Origin: Neorhizobium populisoli
Lineage (GTDB): Bacteria > Pseudomonadota > Alphaproteobacteria > Rhizobiales > Rhizobiaceae
Assembly (NCBI RefSeq): GCF_019430945.1
Contig: NZ_JAHYCB010000005.1
Span: 372,001 to 436,000, forward strand
DNA length: 64,000 nt
Direction of reading: 5' to 3'
Shown here: positions 53,852 to 63,609 of the stretch, one piece after another
Position numbering within the stretch: the stretch's first letter is position 1
Layout: every line of letters starts with the position of its first letter
Made by a program: the position numbers and the translations under genes
Notes under the pieces: generated by a model
What the model was told of the DNA's origin: nothing
The model's input: the letters and a program-made list of their open reading frames with translations, nothing else
The model's database searches: none

Positions 53852-56230
53852 ATGACTCATTCCGTTGAGAGTCGTTTTATTGCGATCATTTCGGGCGCCC
53901 TCCTGGTCGTCGTCGCACCGCTGTTTACGCTTTTCCTGGCGCTTTCCTCCCAACAGGCTGCAAAAAACCTTTCCGAACATGTCAATGTGGTGCTGGTCAC
54001 CAATTCCCAGGCATTGGGAAAGCCCCTCTGGGACCTTGATACCGATAGCATTCACCAGGTCGCCACCATGCTGGTCGCCGATCCCGCCATCAACGGCGTG
54101 CAGATCAGCGATACGACCGGCAAGCTCAATATTTCCGAAGTCGACGTCAATCCGGCCGATTTCCGCGGTCTGGAAGCGATCTCCGAACCGATCTACTACA
54201 AGTCCCTGCAGGGCACCCGCAATGTCGGGACGATCACCGTCTATGTGCCGCAGCTGGGCTGGTTTTCGGCCCTGCACCAGATGGAAATGGCCTTCATCTC
54301 CATCTTCATCATCGCGATCCTGACGGTTTTCGGCGCCTCCATCCTTGGTAACCGTGTGATGGTGATACGGCCGCTGATGCGGCTCACCGCTGCGATCGAG
54401 GCTACCCGCCGCCTCGGCTCGCGCCATCATGTCGACTGGCGATCCAATGACGAGATGGGTCGTCTTGCCCGCAGCTTCAACGAGATGCAGACGCTCCTGG
54501 AGCGGGAAGAGCGCGAGATCAAGCGCGCCCATCAGCAGACGACGGAAATCTACAACCTCACCCCGGCCATGCTCTTCTCGCTGAACTCCGGCGACGAGAT
54601 CGCCGCAGTGAGCGATTACTGGCTTCTCGCCACGGGCTACCGCCGCGAAGACGTGCTAGGACATCCGTTTTCCGAACTGGTGGCGCCGGCCGACCGCGAG
54701 ACTTACGGCAAACGCAAGGAACAATCGAAAGCCGGCGGTGCGGCAGTCGAAGCGACGGTCCGTTTCGTCAAGGCGGACGGCAGCACCATGGACGTGCTGA
54801 TCGTCGAGACCGAGCTTCGCGCCGCTGGCGGCACGATCCCCGGATCGCTGAGCGTCATGACGGATGTGACGGAACTGCGCCAGTCCGAGCTGCGCAACCA
54901 CCAGCAGGCGATCTCCGACCACCTGACCGGCCTCCTCAACCGTCAGGGCTTCGAAGCCGTTCTGGACCGGAAGATCGCCGAAGCCGACCGGCAGAAAACC
55001 GAAGTCGCCTGCCTTTTCGTCGATCTCGACCGCTTCAAGGCGATCAATGACAATCTTGGCCATGCCGCCGGCGATGCGGTCCTCTGTCAGTTCGTCGAGC
55101 GCACCCGGCCGATGCTGCGTGACAAGGATACAGCCTCGCGTCTTGGCGGCGACGAGTTCGCCATCCTGATCACCGGCGAAGGTGCCGAGCGACGCGCAGC
55201 CGAGCTTTCGCAACAGATCGTCGATATGTTCGAGGTCCCCTTCCGCGTGCAGGGAACCGGCGTGCGCCTCAGCGCCTCAATCGGCCTTGCCTTCTATCCG
55301 AGCCACGCGACGAGCGCTGCCGAACTGCTTCAGAAGTCGGACATGGCCATGTATGCCCGCAAGCGCGACGGCAAGAACGGCGCACAGGTTTATGATTCCG
55401 CCATCCTCGACCAGACCCGCGAACGCGCCGAGATCGAAAGCGATATCGAAGACGCCATCGCCGCCAGCTGGTTCGAAGCGCATTTTCAGCCCATCGTCGA
55501 TATCGACACTGGCGTCCCTTCCGGTTTCGAAGCCCTGATGCGCATGCGCCATCCGCGCAAGGGCCTGATGTCTCCGGCCGGCATTATCAGCGTTGCCGAG
55601 GAAACCGGCACGATCGGCCAGATCGGCAACCTGATCCTGGAGGATGCGGTCGCCAACCTCGCGCGGCTTTCCCGCCTTCCCGGCATGGCGGAGACCTATG
55701 TCGCCGTCAACTTCTCGCCGCTGCAATTCGAGCTCGGCCTGCCCGCCCGTCTCGCCGGTCTTCTCGGCCGCTACAATATCCGACCGGAACGTCTCGTCAT
55801 CGAAATCACCGAGGCCGTGCTGATGCACGACAACCCGGAAATCCGCACGATCCTCAACGAAATCCACCACTTCGGCTGCCGCATCGCGCTCGACGACTTC
55901 GGCACCGGTTATTCTTCGCTCAGCTACATGAGCCGCTTCCCGGTCGATATCGTCAAGATCGACCAGTCCTTCGTTCGCTCGCTGACCGACAAGGCTGCCG
56001 AGATCGGCGACAAAAACAAAATGTTGATCGAGGGGATCAGCGCGATTTCGCATAAGATGAATTGCAAGGTCGTCGCGGAAGGCGTCGAGACGGAAGACCA
56101 GCGGGCACTGCTCCGCAACATGGGCATCGATTTTGCTCAAGGGTATCTCTTCTCCAGGCCCCGCGAAATTTCAGATCTGCTTTCGGCCCTATCAACCCAG
56201 CAGGCCGAACCGAAGTCCCTGGCGGGTTAG
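53852..56230 (+). CDS. membrane HAMP-PAS-GGDEF-EAL c-di-GMP protein
   Basis: This 792-residue protein has a transmembrane helix (~9-31), a ~110-residue periplasmic region, a second helix (~146-165), HAMP (~168-222), a PAS domain (~230-345), GGDEF with RDKD as I-site (423-426) five residues before GGDEF (432-436), and EAL (560-562). EAL residues are intact: N620, the VIEITE glutamates, LDDFGTG, VKID and AEGVET. So both synthesis and degradation sites look complete, the former feedback-regulated. The solute-binding protein gene follows by 72 bp. Confidence 0.94.
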   Translation: MTHSVESRFIAIISGALLVVVAPLFTLFLALSSQQAAKNLSEHVNVVLVTNSQALGKPLWDLDTDSIHQVATMLVADPAINGVQISDTTGKLNISEVDVNPADFRGLEAISEPIYYKSLQGTRNVGTITVYVPQLGWFSALHQMEMAFISIFIIAILTVFGASILGNRVMVIRPLMRLTAAIEATRRLGSRHHVDWRSNDEMGRLARSFNEMQTLLEREEREIKRAHQQTTEIYNLTPAMLFSLNSGDEIAAVSDYWLLATGYRREDVLGHPFSELVAPADRETYGKRKEQSKAGGAAVEATVRFVKADGSTMDVLIVETELRAAGGTIPGSLSVMTDVTELRQSELRNHQQAISDHLTGLLNRQGFEAVLDRKIAEADRQKTEVACLFVDLDRFKAINDNLGHAAGDAVLCQFVERTRPMLRDKDTASRLGGDEFAILITGEGAERRAAELSQQIVDMFEVPFRVQGTGVRLSASIGLAFYPSHATSAAELLQKSDMAMYARKRDGKNGAQVYDSAILDQTRERAEIESDIEDAIAASWFEAHFQPIVDIDTGVPSGFEALMRMRHPRKGLMSPAGIISVAEETGTIGQIGNLILEDAVANLARLSRLPGMAETYVAVNFSPLQFELGLPARLAGLLGRYNIRPERLVIEITEAVLMHDNPEIRTILNEIHHFGCRIALDDFGTGYSSLSYMSRFPVDIVKIDQSFVRSLTDKAAEIGDKNKMLIEGISAISHKMNCKVVAEGVETEDQRALLRNMGIDFAQGYLFSRPREISDLLSALSTQQAEPKSLAG

Positions 56231-56302
56231 CGATAAGCGACACTCCTCACCGGACGAGTTGCTGGGTCAGGAATGACAACATGCTCGTTTGGAGGGGGAC
56301 AG

Positions 56303-57028
56303 ATGAAAATCGCGTTGCTGCTTTTCGCCTCTCTCGGCTTCGCGCAAAGCGCCATGGCCGAAGAGCCGATCGTCTTTACCACTGAATCCTATCCGCCGTT
56401 CAGCTACCAGGAGCCGGGCGGCAACTACCGGGGCGTCGGCATCGACCAGGTCGATATCGTCATGAAGGAAGCCGGTGCTCCGTATACGCTGGAAATCATG
56501 CCTTGGGCCCGCGCCATCACGCTTGCGGAAACCCAATCGCGGCACTGCGTTTTCGCGGCAGCCCGAACGGCCGAACGCGAAGCCCGTTTCAAATGGGTCG
56601 TCCCTCTATTCATCGATCGCAACATCCTTGTCCGCCATGCCGGTTCGCCGGTTACCGCATCGACGATCGAGGAGGCAAAGCGTTTCACCGTCGGCACCCA
56701 TCGCGAGGACTACACCGAGGGCGTGCTGCGCAGCCTCGGCTTTCCGAAGATCGATCTCAGCGCCGATGTCGACACCACACTTCGCAAACTGCTGGGCGAT
56801 AGGATCGACATGATGCCGATGTCCGAAGGGGTCTACGACAAGCTGAAATCCGACGGGACGCCGATCGAAAAGGTCATGCTGTTTTCCGAACAGCACCTCG
56901 GCATCGCCTGCAACAGGGACGTGCCTGATGCGTTGATCGCCAAGATGCAGGCAGGCCTTGACCGGCTGATTAGGGACGGCGTGCAAGCCGCCATCCTCAA
57001 GCGCTACGGCATAAACGAGCCGCAATAA
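56303..57028 (+). CDS. orphan solute-binding protein (family 3, amino-acid-like)
   Basis: This 241-residue protein has a signal peptide (LLLFASLGFAQSAMAEE, cleavage ~21). The mature part is an SBP_bac_3 type fold: PIVFTTESYPPFSYQEP, YRGVGIDQVDIVMKEAG, IMPWARAITLAETQSRHCVFAAART, and a hinge near GTHREDYTEG. GGAGGGGG precedes the ATG at 56303. There are no permease or ATPase genes beside it; the preceding gene encodes a membrane GGDEF-EAL with a periplasmic domain. It may serve as a ligand-sensing partner, not in transport. Confidence 0.85.
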   Translation: MKIALLLFASLGFAQSAMAEEPIVFTTESYPPFSYQEPGGNYRGVGIDQVDIVMKEAGAPYTLEIMPWARAITLAETQSRHCVFAAARTAEREARFKWVVPLFIDRNILVRHAGSPVTASTIEEAKRFTVGTHREDYTEGVLRSLGFPKIDLSADVDTTLRKLLGDRIDMMPMSEGVYDKLKSDGTPIEKVMLFSEQHLGIACNRDVPDALIAKMQAGLDRLIRDGVQAAILKRYGINEPQ

Positions 57029-57108
57029 CCGCGGATATGCCGAAACCGGTTGACTTTGCCGGCGTTTCGCGGTGGTGAAACGACGCTATCAGTAACGGAT
57101 CTTCGCTC

Positions 57109-57840
57109 ATGCTCATCATCGCGGGTCTTGGCAATCCCGGCGCTCAGTATGCCGGTAACCGCCATAACATTGGCTTCATGGCTGTGGATGCGATCCAGCG
57201 CCGCCCGGGCTTTGCACCCTGGTCCAAGAAGTTCAAGGCGCTGATTTCCGAAGGCGAACTCGGCGAAGAGAAGGTCTTGCTGATAAAGCCCCAGACCTTC
57301 ATGAACCTCTCCGGCGAAGCGGTCGGCGAAGCGATGCGCTTCTACAAGCTCGGCCCGGAAAACGTCATCGCCATCTATGACGAACTTGACCTGCTGCCCG
57401 GCAAGGCGCGCATCAAGACCGGCGGCGGCCATGGCGGACATAACGGGGTCAAATCGCTCGACGCCCATTGCGGCAGGGAATATCGCCGGCTGCGCCTCGG
57501 CATCGGTCATCCCGGCTCCAAGGAGCAGGTACATAACCACGTGCTCGGCGATTTCGCCAAGATCGATCAGGTCTGGCTCCCTCCGCTTCTCGAGGCGCTC
57601 GCCGACAATGCCGAGATGCTGGTCAAGGCGGAAGATTCACAGCTGATGAACAAGCTGGCGCTTGCCGTCGGCGGCAAGCCGGATGATGAGAAGCCAAAAA
57701 AGGCAGACAAGCCACAGCAGCCGAAACCGGCGGGCAAGTCCCACATTCACCAGGCTCGCGGCGGCGCCAAGCCGAACATTCCGACGTCCGGCCCGATGGC
57801 CGAGATGCTCAAGAAGATGTTCGGCAACAAGGGCGAGTGA
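57109..57840 (+). CDS. pth: peptidyl-tRNA hydrolase Pth
   Basis: Pth (243 residues) releases tRNA from peptidyl-tRNA dropped off ribosomes. [18 protein letters not shown] includes the catalytic His21, and MNLSGEAVG and [27 protein letters not shown] are signature parts. The last ~50 residues are a Lys/Pro/Gln-rich tail ([17 protein letters not shown]), longer than the ~190-residue core and typical of rhizobia. The next gene overlaps its stop (GTGA). Confidence 0.96.
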   Translation: MLIIAGLGNPGAQYAGNRHNIGFMAVDAIQRRPGFAPWSKKFKALISEGELGEEKVLLIKPQTFMNLSGEAVGEAMRFYKLGPENVIAIYDELDLLPGKARIKTGGGHGGHNGVKSLDAHCGREYRRLRLGIGHPGSKEQVHNHVLGDFAKIDQVWLPPLLEALADNAEMLVKAEDSQLMNKLALAVGGKPDDEKPKKADKPQQPKPAGKSHIHQARGGAKPNIPTSGPMAEMLKKMFGNKGE

Positions 57841-58826
57841 GCCGCTTCATTTTCGCAGACAACAAGACAATAAAAGATATCAGCAGGGACAGACAGGCTT
57901 TGACCACCGGCGACATCACCCACGAACTCGTCACGCTGCGCGACTACTGGCGCTACGCCATCTCGCGTTTCAATGCTGCGAACCTGAGCTACGGCCACGG
58001 CACCACGACGGCCGGCGATGACGCTGCGTTCCTGCTGCTCGACTCGCTCGATCTGCCGATCGATGCGTTGGATCCCTTCCTCGATGCACGCCTGCTTCCA
58101 CATGAGCGCACACTGCTGGCGGAGCGGATCGAGGCGCGCGTCACCACCCGCAAGCCGTCCGCCTACCTGACCGGCCGTTCCTACATTCAGGGGGTCCGCT
58201 TCCATGTCGACGAACGGGTCATCGTACCGCGCTCGCATATCGGCGAAATCCTCTTCTCGGAATATCTAAGCCCTGAGGGCTCCGCTTATCTGCCCGATCC
58301 GATGAGCGTTGAGACTGCCGTCGATATCTGCACCGGTTCGGGCTGCCTCGCCGTCCTCGCGGCGCAATTCTTCCCGAATGCCGAAGTCGATGCAGTCGAT
58401 CTATCGGCAGATGCGCTTGAAGTGGCGAAGCTGAATGTTGCGGAGCACACGGTCGGAAATCAGGTCACGCTGCACCAGGGCAATCTCTTCGCCCCGCTCG
58501 GCAAGAAGAAATACGACCTGATCATCACCAACCCGCCCTATGTCGATCACGAGGCGATGGATGGTTTTCCGGCGGAATTCCGTGCCGAACCGGCCATGGC
58601 CTTCGACGGCGGCGTCGATGGTCTCGACCTCGTCCGCCAGTTGCTGGCTGATGCGCCGAAACACCTCAATCCGGACGGCGGCATGATCTGCGAGATCGGC
58701 TCAGGCCGCGAAATCCTCGAAGAGGAATATCCTCATCTCGATTTCCTGTGGCTGGAAACGGCCGAATCCCAGGACGCGATCTTCTGGATTTCGGCGGAAA
58801 CGCTCGGCGTGAAGGCAAAGAAATAG
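57837..58826 (+). CDS. prmB: L3 glutamine N5-methyltransferase PrmB
   Basis: This 329-residue enzyme methylates a glutamine of ribosomal protein L3. [13 protein letters not shown] (PrmB-type), [20 protein letters not shown] (SAM site) and the N232-P-P-Y motif [14 protein letters not shown] are visible, and [16 protein letters not shown] follows. The GTG overlaps the pth stop; a TTG at 57899 could give a shorter start nearer the family norm. Coupled to pth translation. Confidence 0.9.
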   Translation: MSRFIFADNKTIKDISRDRQALTTGDITHELVTLRDYWRYAISRFNAANLSYGHGTTTAGDDAAFLLLDSLDLPIDALDPFLDARLLPHERTLLAERIEARVTTRKPSAYLTGRSYIQGVRFHVDERVIVPRSHIGEILFSEYLSPEGSAYLPDPMSVETAVDICTGSGCLAVLAAQFFPNAEVDAVDLSADALEVAKLNVAEHTVGNQVTLHQGNLFAPLGKKKYDLIITNPPYVDHEAMDGFPAEFRAEPAMAFDGGVDGLDLVRQLLADAPKHLNPDGGMICEIGSGREILEEEYPHLDFLWLETAESQDAIFWISAETLGVKAKK

Positions 58827-58868
58827 GCGGGTGCTGAACCGGCCGTGAGAGACGAACACCGAGCCCGG

Positions 58869-59177
58869 TTACTCTTCGGGCTCGGTGATGAACATCAGCG
58901 GGAACCCCGCCTCCTTGGCGAGATCGACCGCCTCCTTGGCTTTCGTCTCGGCGATATCCTTGGCGCAGACAACAACCACGGCGACACCCATCTTGTGCGC
59001 CGTCATCATCACACGGTTTCCCGTTTCCTCGCTCATCCGGAACACGGCCTTCAGGACCATGGTGACGAATTCGCGCGGCGTATAATCGTCGTTGACGAGG
59101 ATGACCTTGTAGAGCTTCGGCCGCTCCAGCTTGGGCTTGGTGGTCGTCTTAGGTTTTATAGTGGTGTTTTCGGCCAT
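58869..59177 (-). CDS. clpS2: ATP-dependent Clp protease adaptor ClpS, ClpS2 type
   Basis: This 102-residue adaptor delivers N-degron substrates to ClpAP. LYKVILVNDDYTPREFVTMVLKAVFRMSEETG is the ClpS core with the substrate-binding pocket region; the disordered basic N-terminus is typical. The C-terminal KEAGFPLMFITEPEE resembles ClpS2 of Agrobacterium, the second ClpS in that group. The Lys-rich linker is PKTTTKPKLERPK. Minus strand; no clpA nearby. Confidence 0.92.
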   Translation of the reverse strand: MAENTTIKPKTTTKPKLERPKLYKVILVNDDYTPREFVTMVLKAVFRMSEETGNRVMMTAHKMGVAVVVVCAKDIAETKAKEAVDLAKEAGFPLMFITEPEE

Positions 59178-59271
59178 CGGCTTCTCCTGATGACGCGGAT
59201 GCTCTCGGAAGGCTTGCGGCTATATCGCACCGCAACCGGGATATTTCAAGCAACCGATTGGGGAAGAAGGT

Positions 59272-59676
59272 TCAGCCGGCGTCTAGCAGCACGGCTTGCC
59301 GGCCCTTCGCACGTATGATTGCCGCAGCGCGCTTGTCGAAAGTGACGAATATTTCGCCACCCAACCTGCGGCCTTCAAATTCGATTACCCCATCAGCGAA
59401 ATCGCCGCCGGCATCGAGGAATGCCAGACCAGCGTCCACGGCCGGACCATCAATGACGATACGCTGGTCGGCGAGCAGGAGCCGAAGTGACTTCGCGATC
59501 TCTGCGCGGTTTTGGCGATAAACCTTTCTCGCCACCCAGACGAATTCGCAAAGCGCTGAATTGCCCACGAACACACGCTCAGCAGCCACTATCTGCGCGC
59601 GAGCTTGCTTGGCCTGATTTTCATCATCGCCGGCCCAAGCGCGAACAAGAACGTTCGTATCAGCGATCATCATCAA
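59272..59676 (-). CDS. vapC: VapC PIN-domain ribonuclease toxin
   Basis: This 134-residue toxin has the PIN acidic residues D6 (ADTNVLVR), E44 (ALCEFVWV), D92/D95 (GGDFADGVIE) and D114 (VTFDKRA). VapC enzymes cleave tRNA or rRNA. ATG triplets at 59676, 59673 and 59670 give possible starts. The start overlaps vapB by 17 bp, the standard operon layout, with translational coupling to keep antitoxin in excess. Confidence 0.92.
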   Translation of the reverse strand: MMMIADTNVLVRAWAGDDENQAKQARAQIVAAERVFVGNSALCEFVWVARKVYRQNRAEIAKSLRLLLADQRIVIDGPAVDAGLAFLDAGGDFADGVIEFEGRRLGGEIFVTFDKRAAAIIRAKGRQAVLLDAG

Positions 59677-59926
59677 GCCTTATTTCGCCGGCCCAGCCAG
59701 CTTCGATGGCATCCTGGATTTCGTCAAGCGTCGCGTGAATGCCATGGGGATTACTGATACTGCCAAAGAATTCCTCGATCGTACCTCTGGGAACGCTGCG
59801 GAGCGTTACGCCTTTTTTCGGGCTCAGATCCACATCGATTTCGTCACCCGGCTTCACGCCCAGATGATCGAGCAAGTCTTTCTTCAAGGTAATCTGACCT
59901 TTTGCCGTAACTCTCAACCTGACCAT
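59660..59926 (-). CDS. vapB: AbrB/MazE-type antitoxin VapB
   Basis: This 88-residue antitoxin has an N-terminal swapped-hairpin AbrB domain (VRLRVTAKGQITLKKDLLDHLGVKPGDEIDVDL) and a C-terminal toxin-binding part with an acidic tail (EIQDAIEAGWAGEIRLDDD). AAGGAG is 8 nt before the ATG at 59926; the TTG at 59932 is less likely. A palindrome sits in its promoter. Confidence 0.92.
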   Translation of the reverse strand: MVRLRVTAKGQITLKKDLLDHLGVKPGDEIDVDLSPKKGVTLRSVPRGTIEEFFGSISNPHGIHATLDEIQDAIEAGWAGEIRLDDDR

Positions 59927-59946
59927 CGCCAATCTCCTTCACATCA

Positions 59947-59972
59947 AAAGTAAGGCAAATCTGCCTTACTTT
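59947..59972. promoter_or_regulatory. vapBC operator overlapping the promoter
   Basis: AAAGTAAGGCA-N4-TGCCTTACTTT is a perfect 11-bp dyad 20 bp before vapB. On the minus strand, TTGAAA-N17-TACTTT brackets it as -35 and -10, so VapB (or VapBC) bound here blocks its own promoter. Confidence 0.8.
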
Positions 59973-60063
59973 CAAGCCGCCTCAACATCAGAGCCTTGAC
60001 CCGCCCGGCACTTTCCCCCATAGCCACACCAACGAAAATCTTTCAGATACAGGGTCCGGACCC

Positions 60064-61167
60064 ATGGGTTTCAAATGCGGTATCGTGGGCCTGCCGAATG
60101 TCGGCAAGTCCACCCTTTTCAACGCGCTCACCAAGACGGCGGCGGCGCAGGCAGCCAACTATCCGTTCTGCACGATCGAGCCAAATACCGGCGAAGTGGC
60201 CGTGCCCGATCCGCGCATGCAGAAGCTTGCGGCGATCGCCGGCTCGAAGGAAATCATCCCGACCCGCATCTCCTTCGTCGATATCGCCGGCCTGGTGCGC
60301 GGCGCATCGAAGGGTGAAGGCCTCGGCAATAAGTTCCTCGCCAATATCCGCGAAGTCGATGCCGTCGTGCATGTTCTGCGCTGCTTCGAAGACGACGACA
60401 TCACCCATGTCGAAGGCAAGATCAATCCGGTCGGCGATGCCGACACGATAGAGACCGAGCTGATGCTCGCCGACCTCGAAAGCCTGGAACGCCGCGTCGA
60501 GCAGACCCGCAAGCGCGCCGCCTCCAAGGATAAGGAATCGGTTGCACAGCTGCCGGTCATGGAAGCCGTCGTCAAACTGCTGAACGAAGGCAAGCCTGCC
60601 CGCCTTCTTCTGAAGACGCTGGCCGCAGAAGACATCGAGATCCTCAAGGGTCTTAACCTGCTGACCTCGCATCCGGTTCTCTATGTCTGCAACGTCGCCG
60701 AAGCCGATGCCTCGACCGGCAACGCCCATACCGAAGCCGTCGCTGCGATGGCCAGGGAACAAGGCGCCGAATGCGTCGTCATCTCTGCGGCAATCGAATC
60801 CGAAGTCGCACAGCTTCCGGAAGAGGAATCCAAGGAATTTCTCTCGGCCCTCGGCCTGGAGGAAGCAGGCCTCGACCGCCTGATCCGCGCGGGCTACCAC
60901 CTGCTTGACCTGATCACCTATTTCACGGTCGGCCCCAAGGAAACCCGCGCCTGGACAATCGTCCGCGGTACGAAAGCTCCGCAGGCCGCCGGCGTCATTC
61001 ATACGGATTTTGAACGCGGCTTCATCCGCGCCTTCACGATCGGTTATGACGACTACATCGCTTTCAAGGGTGAAGTTGGCGCCAAGGAAGCCGGCAAGGG
61101 TCGTGACGAAGGCAAGGAATATGTCGTCAACGACGGCGACGTCATCCACTTCCGCTTCAACACGTGA
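60064..61167 (+). CDS. ychF: redox-regulated ATPase/GTPase YchF
   Basis: YchF (367 residues) is an Obg-family P-loop protein binding ribosomes and hydrolysing [12 protein letters not shown] is G1 (8-16), [18 protein letters not shown] is the G3 region, and YVCNVAEAD replaces NKxD, the reason for ATP preference. TGS and the C-terminal domain follow ([22 protein letters not shown]). The family usually lies beside pth, here about 2.2 kb away with prmB, clpS2 and vapBC between. Confidence 0.96.
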   Translation: MGFKCGIVGLPNVGKSTLFNALTKTAAAQAANYPFCTIEPNTGEVAVPDPRMQKLAAIAGSKEIIPTRISFVDIAGLVRGASKGEGLGNKFLANIREVDAVVHVLRCFEDDDITHVEGKINPVGDADTIETELMLADLESLERRVEQTRKRAASKDKESVAQLPVMEAVVKLLNEGKPARLLLKTLAAEDIEILKGLNLLTSHPVLYVCNVAEADASTGNAHTEAVAAMAREQGAECVVISAAIESEVAQLPEEESKEFLSALGLEEAGLDRLIRAGYHLLDLITYFTVGPKETRAWTIVRGTKAPQAAGVIHTDFERGFIRAFTIGYDDYIAFKGEVGAKEAGKGRDEGKEYVVNDGDVIHFRFNT

Positions 61168-61206
61168 TCAACCGCTATTTCGACTGGACTACCGAAGCTG
61201 CCGCCC

Positions 61207-62301
61207 TCACCTGAGTGGCGGCAGTTTTGCTTTAAGCGTCTCGGGCAAGGGGCCGAGCGCCAGCCGCCGCAGTTGCGGCCAACCGACGCCGATTACCAGC
61301 ACGAAGGCGCCGGCGATCGAAAGTGCGATGAAGACCGCGCTGCCCCCACCGATCTCGCCACGGCTCAAGATGCTGCCGATTGCGGCAATCAGCGAGACAA
61401 GTCCCGATGTCACGAAGGCACGCCGGTCGATGATCAACCCGATTGCCATCAGCACGACAACGATCGCCAGCACCTTGGCCGCACTGTCATATGTCTGCAT
61501 GCGCTCGAGTGAAAGAAGCCCATCCACCTGCCCCACGAAGACGAGGCCGAGCATCGCATAGAGCAATGCGGGTGCGGCACCGAGATGCAGCCAGAACGCA
61601 ATGTCGGAACGCCGCGTGACCCGCCCGGGATCGGAAAGATCGTAGCGCATGGCGACGGCAAAGAGCGCAACGGCGCTGATGGCGAAGATGACGGCCGACA
61701 CGGCCGGATAGGTTTCGGCAAAATCCTTCGTTCCTGCCGCATACCCCAGGAGATAGAACAGCCCGGTCAGGAGAAAAGCGAAGAACGATAGCAGAAGGAT
61801 CGAAAGGCCGATCGGAATGCGATAGCGCCAGTAAAATGCCCCCATGACAACGGGAAGCGGCGAGAGCATGGTCAATACCCAAGCGGTGCCGCTGGGGGTG
61901 ATCCCCTGCCACTCCACCAAGAACATCATCGTGTAAAAGGCCCAGATCACTGTCGCCAGGCTGAGCACCACGGCCGGAAGCGCCAGCCGCTGCCGGACAA
62001 CCAGTATCTCGGCCAGAATGATGATGACGGGCAGCATCGCCAGGATCGAGCCAAGCCCCCAAACGCCAGCGAGCAGTATCAATACGCCGATGGTGATCAG
62101 CACGTCGTGAAAGCCGCGGACGAAACGGGGCGCCTCCGTATCCTCAACGCTCGCCTCCATGGAAGTGGCAGCCTTAACAGCCACCTGCGTCGAAGCCACG
62201 AAACCGTTTTGCGACAGATAGGCCTCGAGCGGCCTGACCTGTGCCTCGTTGATCAGCCCACTGCCGGCGGCCCTGTCCAAAACCTGTCTGAGCGTATCCA
62301 C
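61207..62301 (-). CDS. DUF2157 membrane protein
   Basis: This 364-residue protein has a soluble N-terminal helical part (VDTLRQVLDRAAGSGLINEAQV, typical DUF2157) and about ten hydrophobic segments (VLITIGVLILLAGVWGLGSILAMLPVIIILAEIL and others). The GTG at 62301 follows GGGTGAGAG; an upstream ATG at 62337 has no ribosome binding site. Function unknown. It converges with ychF. Confidence 0.8.
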   Translation of the reverse strand: MDTLRQVLDRAAGSGLINEAQVRPLEAYLSQNGFVASTQVAVKAATSMEASVEDTEAPRFVRGFHDVLITIGVLILLAGVWGLGSILAMLPVIIILAEILVVRQRLALPAVVLSLATVIWAFYTMMFLVEWQGITPSGTAWVLTMLSPLPVVMGAFYWRYRIPIGLSILLLSFFAFLLTGLFYLLGYAAGTKDFAETYPAVSAVIFAISAVALFAVAMRYDLSDPGRVTRRSDIAFWLHLGAAPALLYAMLGLVFVGQVDGLLSLERMQTYDSAAKVLAIVVVLMAIGLIIDRRAFVTSGLVSLIAAIGSILSRGEIGGGSAVFIALSIAGAFVLVIGVGWPQLRRLALGPLPETLKAKLPPLR

Positions 62302-62487
62302 GAATCTCTCACCCTGCCCACAACTATGACGCATCAACAGAGCACGATTTTTGCTAAAAAGGCAGCCGGTTTGTCGATTGGTGCGAATGCAAAAAATCTG
62401 GGCAAAGCGATTGTTACCAAAGGCATGATTGCCTAATGTGACGGCCGTTTTCGCATTTAAGCCCGGACATCAGCCAAGGCCATATCC

Positions 62488-62946
62488 ATGCTCCATTTTG
62501 AGGATTTTCTCCCCGGCCGGTCTTATCCGCTTGCCGAAAAGCAGGTGACCGCCGAGGAGATCGTCGAGTTCGCTTCCGAGTTCGACCCCCAGCCGATGCA
62601 TCTCTCGGAAGAAGCCGGCAAGGCGAGTATTCTCGGCGGGCTGTCAGCTTCTGGCTGGCATACATCCAGCATGTTCATGCGCATGATGTTCGACGGTTGG
62701 CTGTACAATTCTTCTTCGGAAGGTTCCCCCGGCATCGAATTCATGGAATGGAAAAAGCCGGTCCTAGCAGGCGATACGCTGTCCGGACGTTCCACAGTCA
62801 TCGAATCCCGCGCGCTGCGCTCGCGCCCCGGCATCGGCATGGTGAAGTTCCTGCATGAGGTCGAGAACCAGCGCGGCGAACTCGTCATGCGCGGAGAGAA
62901 CCCGATCATGATGCGGTTCCGCAATGTCGAGGAGAATGCCGCATGA
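62488..62946 (+). CDS. MaoC-like (R)-hydratase family protein, first of pair
   Basis: This 152-residue hot-dog-fold protein has the hydratase motif FDPQPMH with D33 and H38 in the catalytic positions, and ASGWHTSSMFMRMM. MaoC-like proteins hydrate 2-enoyl-CoA or act in polyketide or fatty acid routes. Its stop overlaps the start of the next MaoC gene (ATGA), suggesting a heterodimer. There are no nearby fatty acid genes. Confidence 0.88.
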   Translation: MLHFEDFLPGRSYPLAEKQVTAEEIVEFASEFDPQPMHLSEEAGKASILGGLSASGWHTSSMFMRMMFDGWLYNSSSEGSPGIEFMEWKKPVLAGDTLSGRSTVIESRALRSRPGIGMVKFLHEVENQRGELVMRGENPIMMRFRNVEENAA

Positions 62947-63410
62947 GGCTGTTCGAACTGTCCCCACCCGGCAAGAAAGTCATCACCGGCACGCTCGTTT
63001 TCACGGCGGAAGACATCGTCCGTTACGCCAAGAAATACGACCCGCAGCCCTTCCATGTCGACGCGGAAGCGGCCAGGAACTACGTCTTCGGCGGCCTTTG
63101 CGCCTCCGGCTGGCATACCTGCGCCGGCTGGATGAAGACCTATATCGCTTACTGGCAGAAGGAAGTGGCGCGGCTCGAAGGCGAAGGCCTTGCTGCGCCG
63201 AAGCTCGGACCCTCCGCCGGCTTCAAGAAGCTGCAATGGCTGAAGCCGGTCTATGCCGGCGACAGCGTCACCTATTCGGTCGAACTGGTGGAAACCCGGC
63301 CACTGATGTCGCGCGCCGGCACCTTTATCAACATGACCGTCTGCGATGGTGTGAACCAGAATGGCGAGACGGTGATGCGTTACGAGGGTACGGTTCTGGA
63401 ATTTGCGTGA
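62943..63410 (+). CDS. MaoC-like (R)-hydratase family protein, second of pair
   Basis: This 155-residue hot-dog-fold protein has D33-P-Q-P-F-H38 in the same position as its partner and ASGWHTCAGWMKTY. The two are clearly homologous but diverged. Coupling by ATGA and equal length argue for a two-subunit enzyme or parallel proteins of similar substrate. The fatty acyl-CoA substrate is unknown. Confidence 0.88.
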   Translation: MRLFELSPPGKKVITGTLVFTAEDIVRYAKKYDPQPFHVDAEAARNYVFGGLCASGWHTCAGWMKTYIAYWQKEVARLEGEGLAAPKLGPSAGFKKLQWLKPVYAGDSVTYSVELVETRPLMSRAGTFINMTVCDGVNQNGETVMRYEGTVLEFA

Positions 63411-63469
63411 GGCAATAACGGTAGGCGCTCTGTTCCTTTAAGCCGCTATCCCACTCACCCGGAATATAC

Positions 63470-63530
63470 CCCTCATCCACCTGCCGGCACCTTCACCCCG
63501 TTTTACGGGGTGAAGGAAACGCGTAGCGCA
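63470..63530. repeat. rhizobial intergenic palindrome between MaoC and apt genes
   Basis: CCTTCACCCCGT-TTT-ACGGGGTGAAGG (63490-63516) is a perfect 12-bp inverted repeat in the sequence CCCCTCATCCACCTGCCGGCA... This is a common arrangement in Rhizobium intergenic mosaic repeats. No U-tail follows. Confidence 0.6.
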
Positions 63531-63609
63531 GACGTTTACCAAAACCACATGGTTCGGAACGGGGTACGTCCCTTCTCCCCAATAGGCGCAATCTCCTCGT
63601 CGCCGAACC

